The notes beneath the pieces were generated by a model. It had not been told where the DNA came from. It did no database searches and was given only the letters and a program-made list of their open reading frames with translations. From contig NZ_CP041091.1 of the NCBI RefSeq assembly GCF_006494815.1, positions 2,990,501 to 3,054,500 on the forward strand: a DNA stretch of 64,000 bases. The letters are read 5' to 3'. Below are positions 1-7,779 of the stretch, one piece after another. The position numbers and the translations under genes were made by a program. Position 1 is the stretch's first letter, and every line of letters begins with the position of its first letter. The DNA is from Nocardioides sambongensis. Lineage in GTDB: Bacteria; Actinomycetota; Actinomycetes; Propionibacteriales; Nocardioidaceae.

Positions 1-1116
1 TTCGTCGGCTCGGTCGCCGAGGTGCGGGAGCCGGGTGACTACTTCACGGTCGACCTCGGCGCGTCCTCGGTGCTCGTCCTGCGCGACGACGACGAGCAGG
101 TCCGGGCGTTCCACAACGTCTGCCGGCACCGCGGCTCCCGGCTGGTGACCGACGACCACGGGTCGGTCGGCAACATCGTCTGCGGGTATCACCAGTGGAC
201 CTACGGCACCGACGGTCGGCTGCTGCACGCCCCGCAGCTGTCGGCGGAGGTCGACACGTCGTGCCTCGCGCTGCGCGCCGTCGCGCTGCACGATCTCGCC
301 GGGCTGCTCTACGTGAGCCTCTCCCCGGAGCCGTCGTCCGACCTGGCCGAGGTCGACCGGGTGGTGGCGCCGTACGTCGCACCCCACGGGCTGGCCCGCA
401 CCAAGGTGGCCGCGCAGACCGACATCGTCGAGCAGGGCAACTGGAAGCTCGTCATGGAGAACAACCGGGAGTGCTACCACTGCGAGGGCGGGCACCCGGA
501 GCTCACCCGGACGTTCTTCCCCACCTGGGGGCTCGATCCGGATCAGATCCCGCCGCACCTGCAGCACGACCACGACCGGTACCTGCTCGCGGAGGCCGAC
601 CTGCAGCGGGCCTGCGACGTCCGCTCCCTGCCGCACGCCGTGGTCGAGGACCTCGAGGACCGTCCGGTCGGCTTCTGGGTCCAGCGCGAGCCGCTCGACG
701 GCGCCGGGGAGTCGTTCAGCCGCGACGGCAGCCGGCTGGTCAGCCGGCTGCTCGGGGAGCTCCCCGACCACCGGATGGGCCGACTCTCCCTGCACACCCA
801 GCCCAACGCCTGGGTGCACCTGCTCGCCGACCACGTGGTGACCTTCTCGGTGCTGCCCGTCGCGGTCGACCGCACCCTGGTCCGGACCACCTGGCTGGTC
901 CACGAGGACGCCGTCGAGGGGGTCGACTACGACGTCCCCACGCTCACCGAGGTCTGGCGGCGGACCAACGAGCAGGACGCCACCTTCGTCGCCCGCACCC
1001 AGGCCGGGGTCACCGACCCGGCCTACCTGCCCGGTCCCTACAGCCGGGCCGAGCGCCACGTCGAGTCGTTCCTCCGCTGGTACGACGCCCGCGTGCGTGA
1101 GGAGGCTGCCCGATGA
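1..1116 (+). CDS. Rieske 2Fe-2S aromatic-ring-type oxygenase, alpha subunit (betaine demethylase-like), 5'-truncated by window edge
   Basis: The frame is open to base 1, so the true start lies outside the window. The Rieske ligands are visible: Cys-x-His encoded at 121-129 and Cys-x-x-His at 181-192. They are followed by the mononuclear iron region beginning NWKLVMENNRECYHCEGGH, which carries the conserved Glu and His residues. This motif resembles glycine-betaine/stachydrine demethylases (GbcA type) more than classical ring dioxygenases. Such enzymes oxidatively remove N-methyl groups using electrons from a partner reductase. That partner is the next gene, which starts inside this gene's stop codon (GATGA overlap). 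The FAD amine oxidase further down supports a methylated-amine pathway. The substrate is inferred; carnitine or another quaternary amine is possible. Confidence 0.85.
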   Translation, partial: FVGSVAEVREPGDYFTVDLGASSVLVLRDDDEQVRAFHNVCRHRGSRLVTDDHGSVGNIVCGYHQWTYGTDGRLLHAPQLSAEVDTSCLALRAVALHDLAGLLYVSLSPEPSSDLAEVDRVVAPYVAPHGLARTKVAAQTDIVEQGNWKLVMENNRECYHCEGGHPELTRTFFPTWGLDPDQIPPHLQHDHDRYLLAEADLQRACDVRSLPHAVVEDLEDRPVGFWVQREPLDGAGESFSRDGSRLVSRLLGELPDHRMGRLSLHTQPNAWVHLLADHVVTFSVLPVAVDRTLVRTTWLVHEDAVEGVDYDVPTLTEVWRRTNEQDATFVARTQAGVTDPAYLPGPYSRAERHVESFLRWYDARVREEAAR

Positions 1117-2264
1117 GCGAACTGTCGGCAGCACCGTTCCACCCGCCGGCACCACCGCCCCGGCTCGTCGCGGTCGCCGGATCGCTCGGCGCCGGGGTGC
1201 TGGCCGAGCCGGTGCCCTTCGACCTGGAGGTCGCGGTACGCCGGGTGCGCCGGGTGACCCACGACGTGGTCACCCTGGTGCTCGACCCGGTCGGTCCGCT
1301 CCCCCGGGTCCGCGCACGGGGTTCGTCTTCGCGCCGGGGCAGTACGTCACGCTGACCGCCACGATCGACGGCGAGCAGGTCGAGCGCTGCTACACGATCT
1401 CCTCGCCGCCGACCCGCCCCCACCTGCTGACCCTGACCGTGAAGCGGGAGTCCGGGGGACGCATGTCGTCGTGGCTGCACGACCACCTGGCGCCGGGCGA
1501 CCGGCTGCGGGTGCGGGGGCCGCTGGGCGAGTTCTCGGTGGTGGAGCACCCGGCGACGTCGTACCTGCTGATGTCGGCGGGCAGCGGGATCACCCCGACG
1601 CTGTCCACGCTGCGGGCGGTCGCCGACCTCGCCGAGCAGGTCGACCTGGTGGTGGTGCACCACGCACGCACGCCGGTGGACCTGATCGACCGGGCCGAGG
1701 TTGACGCGGTGGTCGCCGGCCAGCCGGGCGTCCGCGTGGTGTGGGTGTGCGAGTCCGACGCCCCCGACGCGACCTGGGACGGTCATCGGGGCCGGGTGTC
1801 GGCCGAGGTGCTGCGCGCCGAGGTGCCGGACCTGACCGAGCGGGAGGTCTTCCTGTGCGGACCTCCCGGCTACCTGGCCGCGGCCCGGGACGCGCTCGAC
1901 GCCCTCGGCGCCGACCCCGCGCGACGGCACGAGGAGCGCTTCGTCATCGACGGCCCCCGGCGCCGACCGAGGACACCGCCGCACCGGCGGCGGAGCAGGG
2001 GGTGGGTGCCACCGTCCGCTTCGCCCGCAGCGACCGCGAGGTCGACTGCGCCCGGGCACCACGGTGCTGGCCGCGGCCGCGGCCGCGGGTGTCCGGCTGC
2101 CGACCGGCTGCGCCCAGGGCCTGTGCGGCACCTGCAAGTCGACCCTGCTCACCGGAGACGTCGACATGCGCCACGCCGGCGGGATCCGGCCCCGGGAGGT
2201 GGCGGCGGGGCGCTTCCTGCCCTGCTGCTCGACCCCGATCGGCGACATCGTCGTCGACGCGTGA
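1113..2264 (+). CDS. Flavin/2Fe-2S oxygenase reductase (GbcB-like), broken by three apparent frameshifts
   Basis: Domains in order: N-terminal leader, FAD-binding domain (CYTISSPP after APGQYVTL), NAD-binding domain (LLMSAGSGITPTLS, then FLCGPPGY), and a C-terminal plant-type 2Fe-2S ferredoxin domain (GCAQGLCGTCKS). It would pass electrons from NAD(P)H to the Rieske oxygenase just upstream, whose stop it overlaps. Reading needs three frame changes, at the C-runs 1301-1305, 1954-1958 and 2051-2053. Each is repaired by adding one C, giving LPPGPRTGFVF, DGPPAPTED and VDCAPGTTVL. Because all three repairs have the same sign and lie in C-runs, I regard the gene as intact in the organism and the breaks as sequence errors. 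A genuine pseudogene cannot be excluded from the sequence alone. Confidence 0.8.
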
Positions 2265-2316
2265 GCCTGCCGCCCGAGATCCGTCCGCACGTCAACCCAG
2301 GGAAGGACCGGTGAGC

Positions 2317-3639
2317 ATGTCCACCTCGCTGACCGCCGACGCCGTCGTCGTCGGCTCCGGTGTGATCGGCTCCGCGATCGCCTACGAGCTGAGCCGCGCG
2401 GGCCGCGACGTACTCGTGCTCGACAAGGCCGGGGGCGCCGGCCACGGCTCCACCAGCGCGTCGAGCGCCGTCATCCGGTTCCTCTACTCCACCTTCGACA
2501 CCGTCGCGACCTCCTGGGAGGCGAAGTTCTGCTGGGAGCAGTGGGCCGAGCACCTGGGCTTCGACCCGGCCGCGGCGGACACGCCACCGCTGACCAGGTT
2601 CCGGCGGACCGGGATGCTGCACCTCGACGTTCCCGCCGTCCCGCTGGAGCAGAGCCAGGACCTGCTGCGGGCCGCGGGTGTGCCGTTCGCCTACTACGAC
2701 GCCGGGGAGCTCGCCCGCCGGTTCCCCCAGGTCGACGTCGGCGCCTACTGGCCGAACCACCCGATCACCGACGACGCCTTCTGGGAGGAGGCGTCCAGCT
2801 CGCTCGGCGCCATCCACACCCCCGACGCCGGCTACATGGACGACCCGCGGCTCGCCGCGGACAACCTCGCCGAGGCGGCACGGCGGTGCGGGGCGCGCAC
2901 CCTCTTCCGGGCCGAGGTCACCTCCGCCGAGCGGGTCGGGTCGGTCTGGACGCTCGGACTGGCCGACGGGCGGCGCGTGGAGGCGCCGGTGGTGGTGAAC
3001 GCCGCGGGCCCCTGGTCGGGCGCGTTCAACCGGATGGCCGGCGTCGGCGAGGAGTTCACGGTCGGTGTGCGGCCGCTGCGCCAGGAGGTCCACCAGGTGG
3101 GCCGGCCGGCGGGCCACGGCACCGACGAGGAGCCCGGTCCGGGTGTCTTCGACATCGACCTCGGCACCTACATGCGGCCCGGCCCCGCCGGCGCCTGGGT
3201 GGTCGGCGGCACCGAGCCGGAGTGCGACCCCTTCGAGTGGCTGGAGGACCCCGACGACGCCGACCTGCACGTGACGAACGCCCGCTACGAGGCCCAGGTG
3301 ACCCGCGCCGCGCGGCGGCTGCCCGAGCTGCGCATGCCCAACCGGCCCTCGGGAGTGGTCGGGGTGTACGACGTGGCCGACGACTGGACGCCGATCTACG
3401 ACCGCACCGATGCGGACGGGTTCTACGTGGCGATGGGCACCAGCGGCAACCAGTTCAAGAACGCGCCGCTGGCCGGCCGGTTCCTCGCCGAGATCGTGGC
3501 CGCGGTGGAGGCCGGGCACGACCACGACCGCGACCCGGTCCATCACGTCGGCGAGCACACCGGGCTGAAGATCGACCTCAGCGCGTTCTCCCGCAAGCGC
3601 CCGGTCAACGCCGCGAGCACCCGGACCGTCCTGGGCTGA
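2317..3639 (+). CDS. FAD-dependent amine oxidoreductase (DAO family)
   Basis: A dinucleotide-binding GSGVIGSAIAYELSRAG motif lies near residue 11, and a C-terminal GTSGNQFKNAPLAG segment is typical of the D-amino-acid oxidase/sarcosine oxidase superfamily. At 440 aa it has the size of single-domain members. These enzymes oxidise secondary or tertiary amines with FAD. Behind a betaine-demethylase-like pair, the likely substrate is the demethylated product (dimethylglycine or sarcosine type), but this is inference. The start is ATG 2317, about 10 nt after GGAAGG; GTG 2311 is an alternative. The open frame reaches back to 1741, but that part is a shadow of the reductase gene and has no family similarity. 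Confidence 0.8.
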   Translation: MSTSLTADAVVVGSGVIGSAIAYELSRAGRDVLVLDKAGGAGHGSTSASSAVIRFLYSTFDTVATSWEAKFCWEQWAEHLGFDPAAADTPPLTRFRRTGMLHLDVPAVPLEQSQDLLRAAGVPFAYYDAGELARRFPQVDVGAYWPNHPITDDAFWEEASSSLGAIHTPDAGYMDDPRLAADNLAEAARRCGARTLFRAEVTSAERVGSVWTLGLADGRRVEAPVVVNAAGPWSGAFNRMAGVGEEFTVGVRPLRQEVHQVGRPAGHGTDEEPGPGVFDIDLGTYMRPGPAGAWVVGGTEPECDPFEWLEDPDDADLHVTNARYEAQVTRAARRLPELRMPNRPSGVVGVYDVADDWTPIYDRTDADGFYVAMGTSGNQFKNAPLAGRFLAEIVAAVEAGHDHDRDPVHHVGEHTGLKIDLSAFSRKRPVNAASTRTVLG

Positions 3640-3647
3640 GGTCTTTC

Positions 3648-3710
3648 GCGCGCCCCATGCGGATTGGCCCGGATTTCGGCGAATTCCGCGCCGATCCGGA
3701 TGGGGCGCGC
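3648..3710. repeat. 63-bp near-perfect palindrome (long hairpin) between the amine oxidase and padR
   Basis: The outer arms 3648-3668 and 3690-3710 pair over 21 bases with two mismatches. The inner bases (GGA..TTC/GAA..TCC around 3671-3687) continue the pairing toward a GGC loop at 3678-3680. There is no T-run after it, so it is not a classical intrinsic terminator. It may end the upstream operon, protect its 3' end, or be an extragenic palindrome. I saw no second copy in the window. Confidence 0.7.
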
Positions 3711-3753
3711 CACCGGGCGCAGGCATCTGCATCCGCACCTCGACGCTGCGCGA

Positions 3754-3783
3754 TGGACAATGGTGTGTGACACACAGTAATGT
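3754..3783 (+). promoter_or_regulatory. padR promoter with embedded operator
   Basis: A -35-like TGGACA (3754-3759) is followed, after 18 bases, by a -10-like TAATGT (3778-3783). A perfect inverted repeat TGTGTG-A-CACACA sits between them at 3764-3776. Seven bases after the -10 comes ATG 3791, so the transcript would be leaderless. PadR proteins usually bind dyads with TGT/ACA ends, so autorepression is the obvious reading. Confidence 0.6.
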
Positions 3784-3790
3784 GCGCGTC

Positions 3791-4111
3791 ATGGACGACC
3801 TCCTCGCCGGCCACCTCCAGGAGCTGCGACGCGGCACCGCGGTGGTGGCCGCGCTGGCGATCCTGCGCGAGCCCACCTACGGGTACGCGCTGCTCGAGAG
3901 GCTGTCCGAGGCCGGGTTCGCGGTGGACGCGAACACGCTCTACCCGCTGCTGCGGCGCCTGGAGAAACAGGGCCTGCTGAGCAGCGCGTGGAACACCGAC
4001 GAGTCGCGGCCGCGGAAGTTCTACCGGGTCAGCCCGGACGGCGAGGCCCTTCTCGATGCGCTGCTGCGGGAGTGGCAGGCGCTGCACACGTCGATCGAAA
4101 GGCTCCGGTGA
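3791..4111 (+). CDS. PadR-family transcriptional regulator
   Basis: A 106-aa winged-helix protein with the PadR signature: ALAILREPTYGYALLERL, then NTLYPLLRRLEKQGLL (recognition helix and wing), then RKFYRVSPDGEALL. The open frame extends upstream to 3767, but that start lies inside the TGTGTGACACACA palindrome. ATG 3791 is preferred because it falls seven bases after a -10 sequence and no ribosome-binding site is present. The gene overlaps the next by four bases (GTGA), and the neighbour is a multispanning membrane protein, a frequent pairing for PadR genes. The PadR protein probably represses this two-gene operon. Its ligand is unknown. Confidence 0.85.
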   Translation: MDDLLAGHLQELRRGTAVVAALAILREPTYGYALLERLSEAGFAVDANTLYPLLRRLEKQGLLSSAWNTDESRPRKFYRVSPDGEALLDALLREWQALHTSIERLR

Positions 4112-5142
4112 GCACCATGCCCGCCTCTCCCCTCCCCACCGAGCGCGCCGGCGCCACGTTGACCGAGCGCTATGTCCACGCCGCCACCCGCCGGCTGCCC
4201 GCAGCCCAGCGCGACGACGTCGCCGAGGAGCTGCGCGGCGGCATCGCCGACCGACTCGAGGCGCTCGAGCACGAGCGCCCCGACCTCGACACGGACGCCC
4301 GCGAGCGAGCCGCCCTGACCGAGCTCGGCGACCCCGCTCGCCTCGCCGCCGGCTACTCCGGCCGCGGGCTCTACCTGATCGGACCCGACCTCTACCCCGC
4401 GTTCCAGCGCACGCTGGCGCAACTCCTGGCCGTCGCCGTCCCGGCAGTGACGATCGCGGTCGGCGTTGTCGACGCGCTCGACGGCGACCCGATCGGGCAC
4501 GTGATCGGCGGCGCCGTCTGGGCCGGACTCACCGCCCTGGTCCAGATCTGCTTCTGGCTGACCCTCACCTTCGTGCTGATCGAACGGTCCGGGCCGGGTC
4601 ACGACGCCCTGCGCGACTCCCTCGACGTGGAATGGACCCCGGACCAACTGCCGCCGCTGCCCACCCATCCCGGTCGGCTCCGCGACACCGTCACGAGTCT
4701 GGCCTTCCTCGCCTTCATGGCTGCCCTGCTGATCTGGCAGCAGTTCCGCTCGCCGATCGACGGCGCCGACGGGGAGTCCGTCCCGATCCTCGACCCGGAG
4801 CTCTGGTCGCTCTGGTTGCCCCTGCTGCTGGCGCTGATGGTCGCCGAGGCGGTCCTCGAGATCGCCAAGTACCGCACCGGCCGCTGGACCGTCCCCCTCG
4901 CCGCCGCCAACACCGCGCTCTCGCTGGCGTTCGCCGGCATCCTGATCCACCTCAGCCGGGCCGAGGAGCTGCTGAACCCGGCGATGGTCGACGCCGTGCA
5001 GCAGGACTGGTCCGGCTTCGACCCCGGGCTCACCCACACCATCGTCGCCGTGACGGCGGCGGTGATCGCGCTGTGGGACATCGGCGAGGGGTGGCTGCGC
5101 GCGCTCTCGCCCAGCGCCGGGAACTCCGCCGCGAAGTGCTGA
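4108..5142 (+). CDS. Multipass membrane protein paired with PadR (permease-prefix-like N-terminus)
   Basis: A 344-aa protein. The first ~90 residues are soluble and helical (TERYVHAATRRLPAAQRDDV, then ELGDPARLAAGYSGR), resembling the HAAS/permease-prefix region often encoded beside PadR regulators. Hydrophobic segments follow near residues 105-125, 133-155, 195-215, 235-255, 265-285 and 305-325. The GTG start overlaps the padR stop, with AAAGG upstream; an in-frame ATG three codons later is the alternative. The role is not known. It may sense envelope state or anchor a repressor-controlled membrane function. No catalytic motif was seen. Confidence 0.7.
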   Translation: MSTMPASPLPTERAGATLTERYVHAATRRLPAAQRDDVAEELRGGIADRLEALEHERPDLDTDARERAALTELGDPARLAAGYSGRGLYLIGPDLYPAFQRTLAQLLAVAVPAVTIAVGVVDALDGDPIGHVIGGAVWAGLTALVQICFWLTLTFVLIERSGPGHDALRDSLDVEWTPDQLPPLPTHPGRLRDTVTSLAFLAFMAALLIWQQFRSPIDGADGESVPILDPELWSLWLPLLLALMVAEAVLEIAKYRTGRWTVPLAAANTALSLAFAGILIHLSRAEELLNPAMVDAVQQDWSGFDPGLTHTIVAVTAAVIALWDIGEGWLRALSPSAGNSAAKC

Positions 5143-5143
5143 C

Positions 5144-5689
5144 CTAGGACCCGGACGCCAGGTCGTCGTTGGTCCGCCCGCTCAGCACCGACTCGTTCTG
5201 GGTCGAGGTCGGCCGGCGACGCCGGTCCGCCGCCTCGTCGTCGACCTTGACCAGCAGCCAGTTCGCCTCGTCACCACCCATCCTGGTGTGGGTCAACGCG
5301 AAGGCGCCGCGCAACTTCTCACCGTGCAGCACCACCTTGAGGTGACCGGCCCGCAGCGCCTCGGCGGGCCCGACGGCCTCCCCGTCCTTCTCGGTGGCGT
5401 TCTCGAAGGTGCCGGTGTCCCACACGATCACGGTGCCCTCGCCGTACCCGGCGCCGATGCGGCCCTCGAAGTCGGCGTAGTCGAGGTCGTGATCATCGAC
5501 GCGTACGGCGAGCCGCTTGTCCCTCGGGTCCAGCGACGGCCCCTTGGGCACCGCCCAGGAGGCCAGGGCTCCCTCGACCTCGAGCCGGAGGTCGAAGTGC
5601 AGGGTGGACGCGTCGTGCCGGTGCACCACGAAGATCGGGGGGAAGATCGGGTGCTCGGCGGCGCGAGCGTCGCGCGTTCGGTCGGCCAC
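5144..5689 (-). CDS. Stand-alone LigD-type 3'-phosphoesterase domain protein
   Basis: A 181-aa protein corresponding to the phosphoesterase module of bacterial NHEJ ligase D. The family core VVHRHDASTLHFDLRLE supplies His25, His31, Asp33 and Arg35. WAVPKGPSLDPRDKR, DDHDLDYADFEG and GYGEGTVIVWDTG follow. The module trims 3'-phosphates and 3'-ribonucleotides at breaks. Neither polymerase nor ligase domains are attached, and no ku gene is nearby, so this is a single-domain paralogue. It converges on the upstream plus-strand gene with one base between stops. Confidence 0.88.
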   Translation of the reverse strand: MADRTRDARAAEHPIFPPIFVVHRHDASTLHFDLRLEVEGALASWAVPKGPSLDPRDKRLAVRVDDHDLDYADFEGRIGAGYGEGTVIVWDTGTFENATEKDGEAVGPAEALRAGHLKVVLHGEKLRGAFALTHTRMGGDEANWLLVKVDDEAADRRRRPTSTQNESVLSGRTNDDLASGS

Positions 5690-5828
5690 GCTCCCAGCAT
5701 CCCGCGGTGGTCAACCGGCGAGCGCGACGCCCGCGCCGGACGGCATCGGCCCGGGAATGTGTCGGACCGCTCCCGGAGACTGGACAGCAGCAGGTCACCT
5801 TGTCTCGGGCACGCAGGAGGTGCGGAGG

Positions 5829-7103
5829 TTGAGCAGCACACGCAGCACGGTCACCCATCCCATCAACCACGCCGTCGACCGATCGCGCCACGCCCTGCGC
5901 GAGGCACGCGATCTGCAGCCGACCTACCTCTCCCTCGCCGAGAAGGAGGCCGCGCTCCGCGATCTCGCCGCACTCGAGTCGGAGGCAGCCGCGCTGCGGC
6001 TCCGGGTCACGGCCGCGGCGGGGGACCTCGCCGAGGACACCGCCTGCCGAGACGTCGCGGCCTGGCAGGCCAGCCGCCTCAACGCCGACCTGCGCCGCGC
6101 CCGCGCGGACCAGAGGCTGGCGCACTCCCTCGATGCCGACCACCCCGCCGTCGCCGAGGCGCTGGCCGGCGGGCGGGCCAACCTCGACCAAGCCCGAGTG
6201 GTGGTCGAGGCGCTCGACGCACTGCCGGACTGGATCGAGCAGGACACCCGCCGCCAGGCCGAGCTCAACCTCGTCCGCCTGTGCGCCCGCCACTCACCCA
6301 GCGAGCTGCGCCACCTCGGCCGCGCCATCCTCGACCACGTCGCGCCGGAGGTCGCCGAGGCAGCCGGGGCCCGGCGCCTGCAGGACGAGGAGGCCAGTGC
6401 CTGGAAGAGGTCGCGCCTCACCCTGCGCCGGGACGGGGACGGAACGACGCGGATCAGCGGTCTGATCCCGGATTCCGCGGCGTCCCGCCTGCGCACCTAC
6501 CTGGAGGCCTTCACCTCGCCTCGTGGCAAGCCGGGCGACCCGACCAACGAGGCGCTCCGGGTGCCCCACTCGCGCCGACTCGCGCACGCCTTCGTCCAAC
6601 TCCTGGAGCGGACCGACCCGTCCCGGCTGCCGGAGCAGGCCGGCGATGCGACCACGGTCATCGTGACGATGACGCTCGAGCAGCTCCGCTCCGACCTGGC
6701 CACCGCGACCCTGCTCGACCTCCCCACCCCCGAGGTGGAGGGCCGGCCACTGCCCAACCTGTCCGCAGGCGAGGCACGTCGCCTCGCCTGCGCCGCGAAG
6801 ATCGTCCCCGCGGTCCTCGGCAACCGTTCCGAGGTGCTCGACCTCGGCCGCGCCGACCGACTCTTCCGCCCAGCGCAACGCAAGGCGCTCCGACTGCGCG
6901 ACCGACATTGTCGCGCCGAGGGTTGCACCGTCCCGGCGACCTGGTGCGACGCACACCATCGTCAGCCCTGGAGTCAGGGCGGCAGGACGGATCTGGCGGA
7001 CGGGGTGCTGCTCTGCCCGTGGCACCACCATCGGGTGCACGACCCCGACTACGAGGTGGAGGAGCTGCCGGGTCGGGTGTGGCGCGTGCGGAAGCGTCGC
7101 TGA
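5829..7103 (+). CDS. DUF222 / HNH endonuclease-domain protein (13E12 repeat family)
   Basis: A 424-aa protein with an N-terminal helical DUF222 region and a C-terminal HNH module: RDRHCRAEGCTVPATWCDAHH, then LLCPWHHHRVHD. These genes occur in many copies in actinobacterial genomes and their cellular role is unresolved. The start is TTG 5829, chosen because AGGAGG at 5815-5820 lies eight bases upstream; in-frame starts further up overlap the divergent phosphoesterase gene. The nucleolytic His and zinc-like Cys pairs appear intact. It looks autonomous, with no operon partner. Confidence 0.8.
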   Translation: MSSTRSTVTHPINHAVDRSRHALREARDLQPTYLSLAEKEAALRDLAALESEAAALRLRVTAAAGDLAEDTACRDVAAWQASRLNADLRRARADQRLAHSLDADHPAVAEALAGGRANLDQARVVVEALDALPDWIEQDTRRQAELNLVRLCARHSPSELRHLGRAILDHVAPEVAEAAGARRLQDEEASAWKRSRLTLRRDGDGTTRISGLIPDSAASRLRTYLEAFTSPRGKPGDPTNEALRVPHSRRLAHAFVQLLERTDPSRLPEQAGDATTVIVTMTLEQLRSDLATATLLDLPTPEVEGRPLPNLSAGEARRLACAAKIVPAVLGNRSEVLDLGRADRLFRPAQRKALRLRDRHCRAEGCTVPATWCDAHHRQPWSQGGRTDLADGVLLCPWHHHRVHDPDYEVEELPGRVWRVRKRR

Positions 7104-7218
7104 GGCGAGCCGTCCTGCCCACCTTCGGCCCGTGCTCGCGGAAGCAACCCGAACGGGTGGAGTCGGCCGCTTCGCCCCGCGGCTAGCCTGGAAGCACCCC
7201 AGCAGAAGAGGTGAGCAC

Positions 7219-7545
7219 ATGTCCGGGAAGCTCATGTTCGTGATCGGGTTCGGCGCCGGCTATGTCCTCGGCGCGAAGGCGGGCCGCGAGAGGTACGAGC
7301 AGATCACCGGCTCGGCCCAGAAGGTCTGGAAGGACCCGCGGGTCCAGGAGAAGGTCGCCCAGGGCGAGCAGGTCGCGAAGGAGAAGGCCGGCGACCTCGG
7401 CACCATGGCCGCGGTGAAGGCGAGCGAGGTCGGTGACGCCGCCGCGGAGAAGGCGCACGAGGTCGGAGACGCCGCCGCGCAGAAGGCGAGTGAGGTCGCG
7501 GCGGACGCCAAGCACGCCGTGCGCAACGACGACGCGACGCCCTGA
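7219..7545 (+). CDS. Small membrane-anchored protein with 11-residue amphipathic repeats (YtxH-like)
   Basis: A 108-aa protein. A hydrophobic glycine-rich start (LMFVIGFGAGYVLGAKAGRERYE) resembles YtxH/general-stress-type membrane anchors. A Lys/Glu/Ala-rich helical tail follows, with three 11-residue repeats of the pattern KASEVGDAAAE near residues 72-104. AGAGGTGAG precedes ATG 7219. The composition suggests a membrane-surface helix, perhaps stress-related; no enzyme motif is present. It is followed by a strong palindromic terminator, so it is probably monocistronic. Confidence 0.7.
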   Translation: MSGKLMFVIGFGAGYVLGAKAGRERYEQITGSAQKVWKDPRVQEKVAQGEQVAKEKAGDLGTMAAVKASEVGDAAAEKAHEVGDAAAQKASEVAADAKHAVRNDDATP

Positions 7546-7564
7546 CGGCCCACCCGTAGAGACG

Positions 7565-7600
7565 ACGATGGCCCGGACCTGATCAGGTCCGGGCCATCGT
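7565..7600. terminator. Perfect 36-bp palindrome plus second hairpin; probable bidirectional terminator
   Basis: Bases 7565-7600 form a fully self-complementary palindrome (arms ACGATGGCCCGGACCTGA and its complement). A second stem-loop follows immediately at 7601-7618 (GATGTCC-GCGA-GGACATC). The pair sits between the plus-strand small-protein gene and the minus-strand tRNA-Ser, so it can end both transcripts. There is no T-run, as is common at high GC. Confidence 0.75.
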
Positions 7601-7622
7601 GATGTCCGCGAGGACATCGCTG

Positions 7623-7707
7623 CGGTGGCGGTGGGATTTGAACCCACGGTGGGTTGCCCCACACATCATTTCGAGTGATGCACCTTCGGCCTCTCGGACA
7701 CGCCACC
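7623..7707 (-). tRNA. tRNA-Ser, anticodon CGA
   Basis: On the minus strand, GGTGGCG at the 5' end pairs over seven bases with CGCCACC at the 3' end, followed by discriminator G. The anticodon stem CATCA/TGATG encloses loop CTCGAAA, giving anticodon CGA (reads UCG). A long variable arm (class II, TGTGGGG..CCCACC) and the T-arm GTGGG-TTCAAAT-CCCAC are clear. The full CCA end is not encoded. Confidence 0.95.
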
Positions 7708-7779
7708 GCGGGAAACATTACCGAAGCGGGTCCGGCCGCCGAAATCGTGCCCTCCCCGCGACCCCGGCGGGCGGTCCGA

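Noticed and set aside
1741..2316. N-terminal extension of the FAD oxidase
   Set aside because: It overlaps the reductase gene in another frame and lacks similarity; the flavin-binding motif begins right after ATG 2317.
5829..7103. The DUF222/HNH gene as a homing endonuclease or mobile element
   Set aside because: No inverted repeats, intron/intein junctions or transposase lie nearby. The family is abundant in actinobacteria without being proven mobile.
7565..7707. tRNA-Ser as an attachment site of an integrated element
   Set aside because: No integrase and no repeat of the tRNA 3' end were seen within the window.
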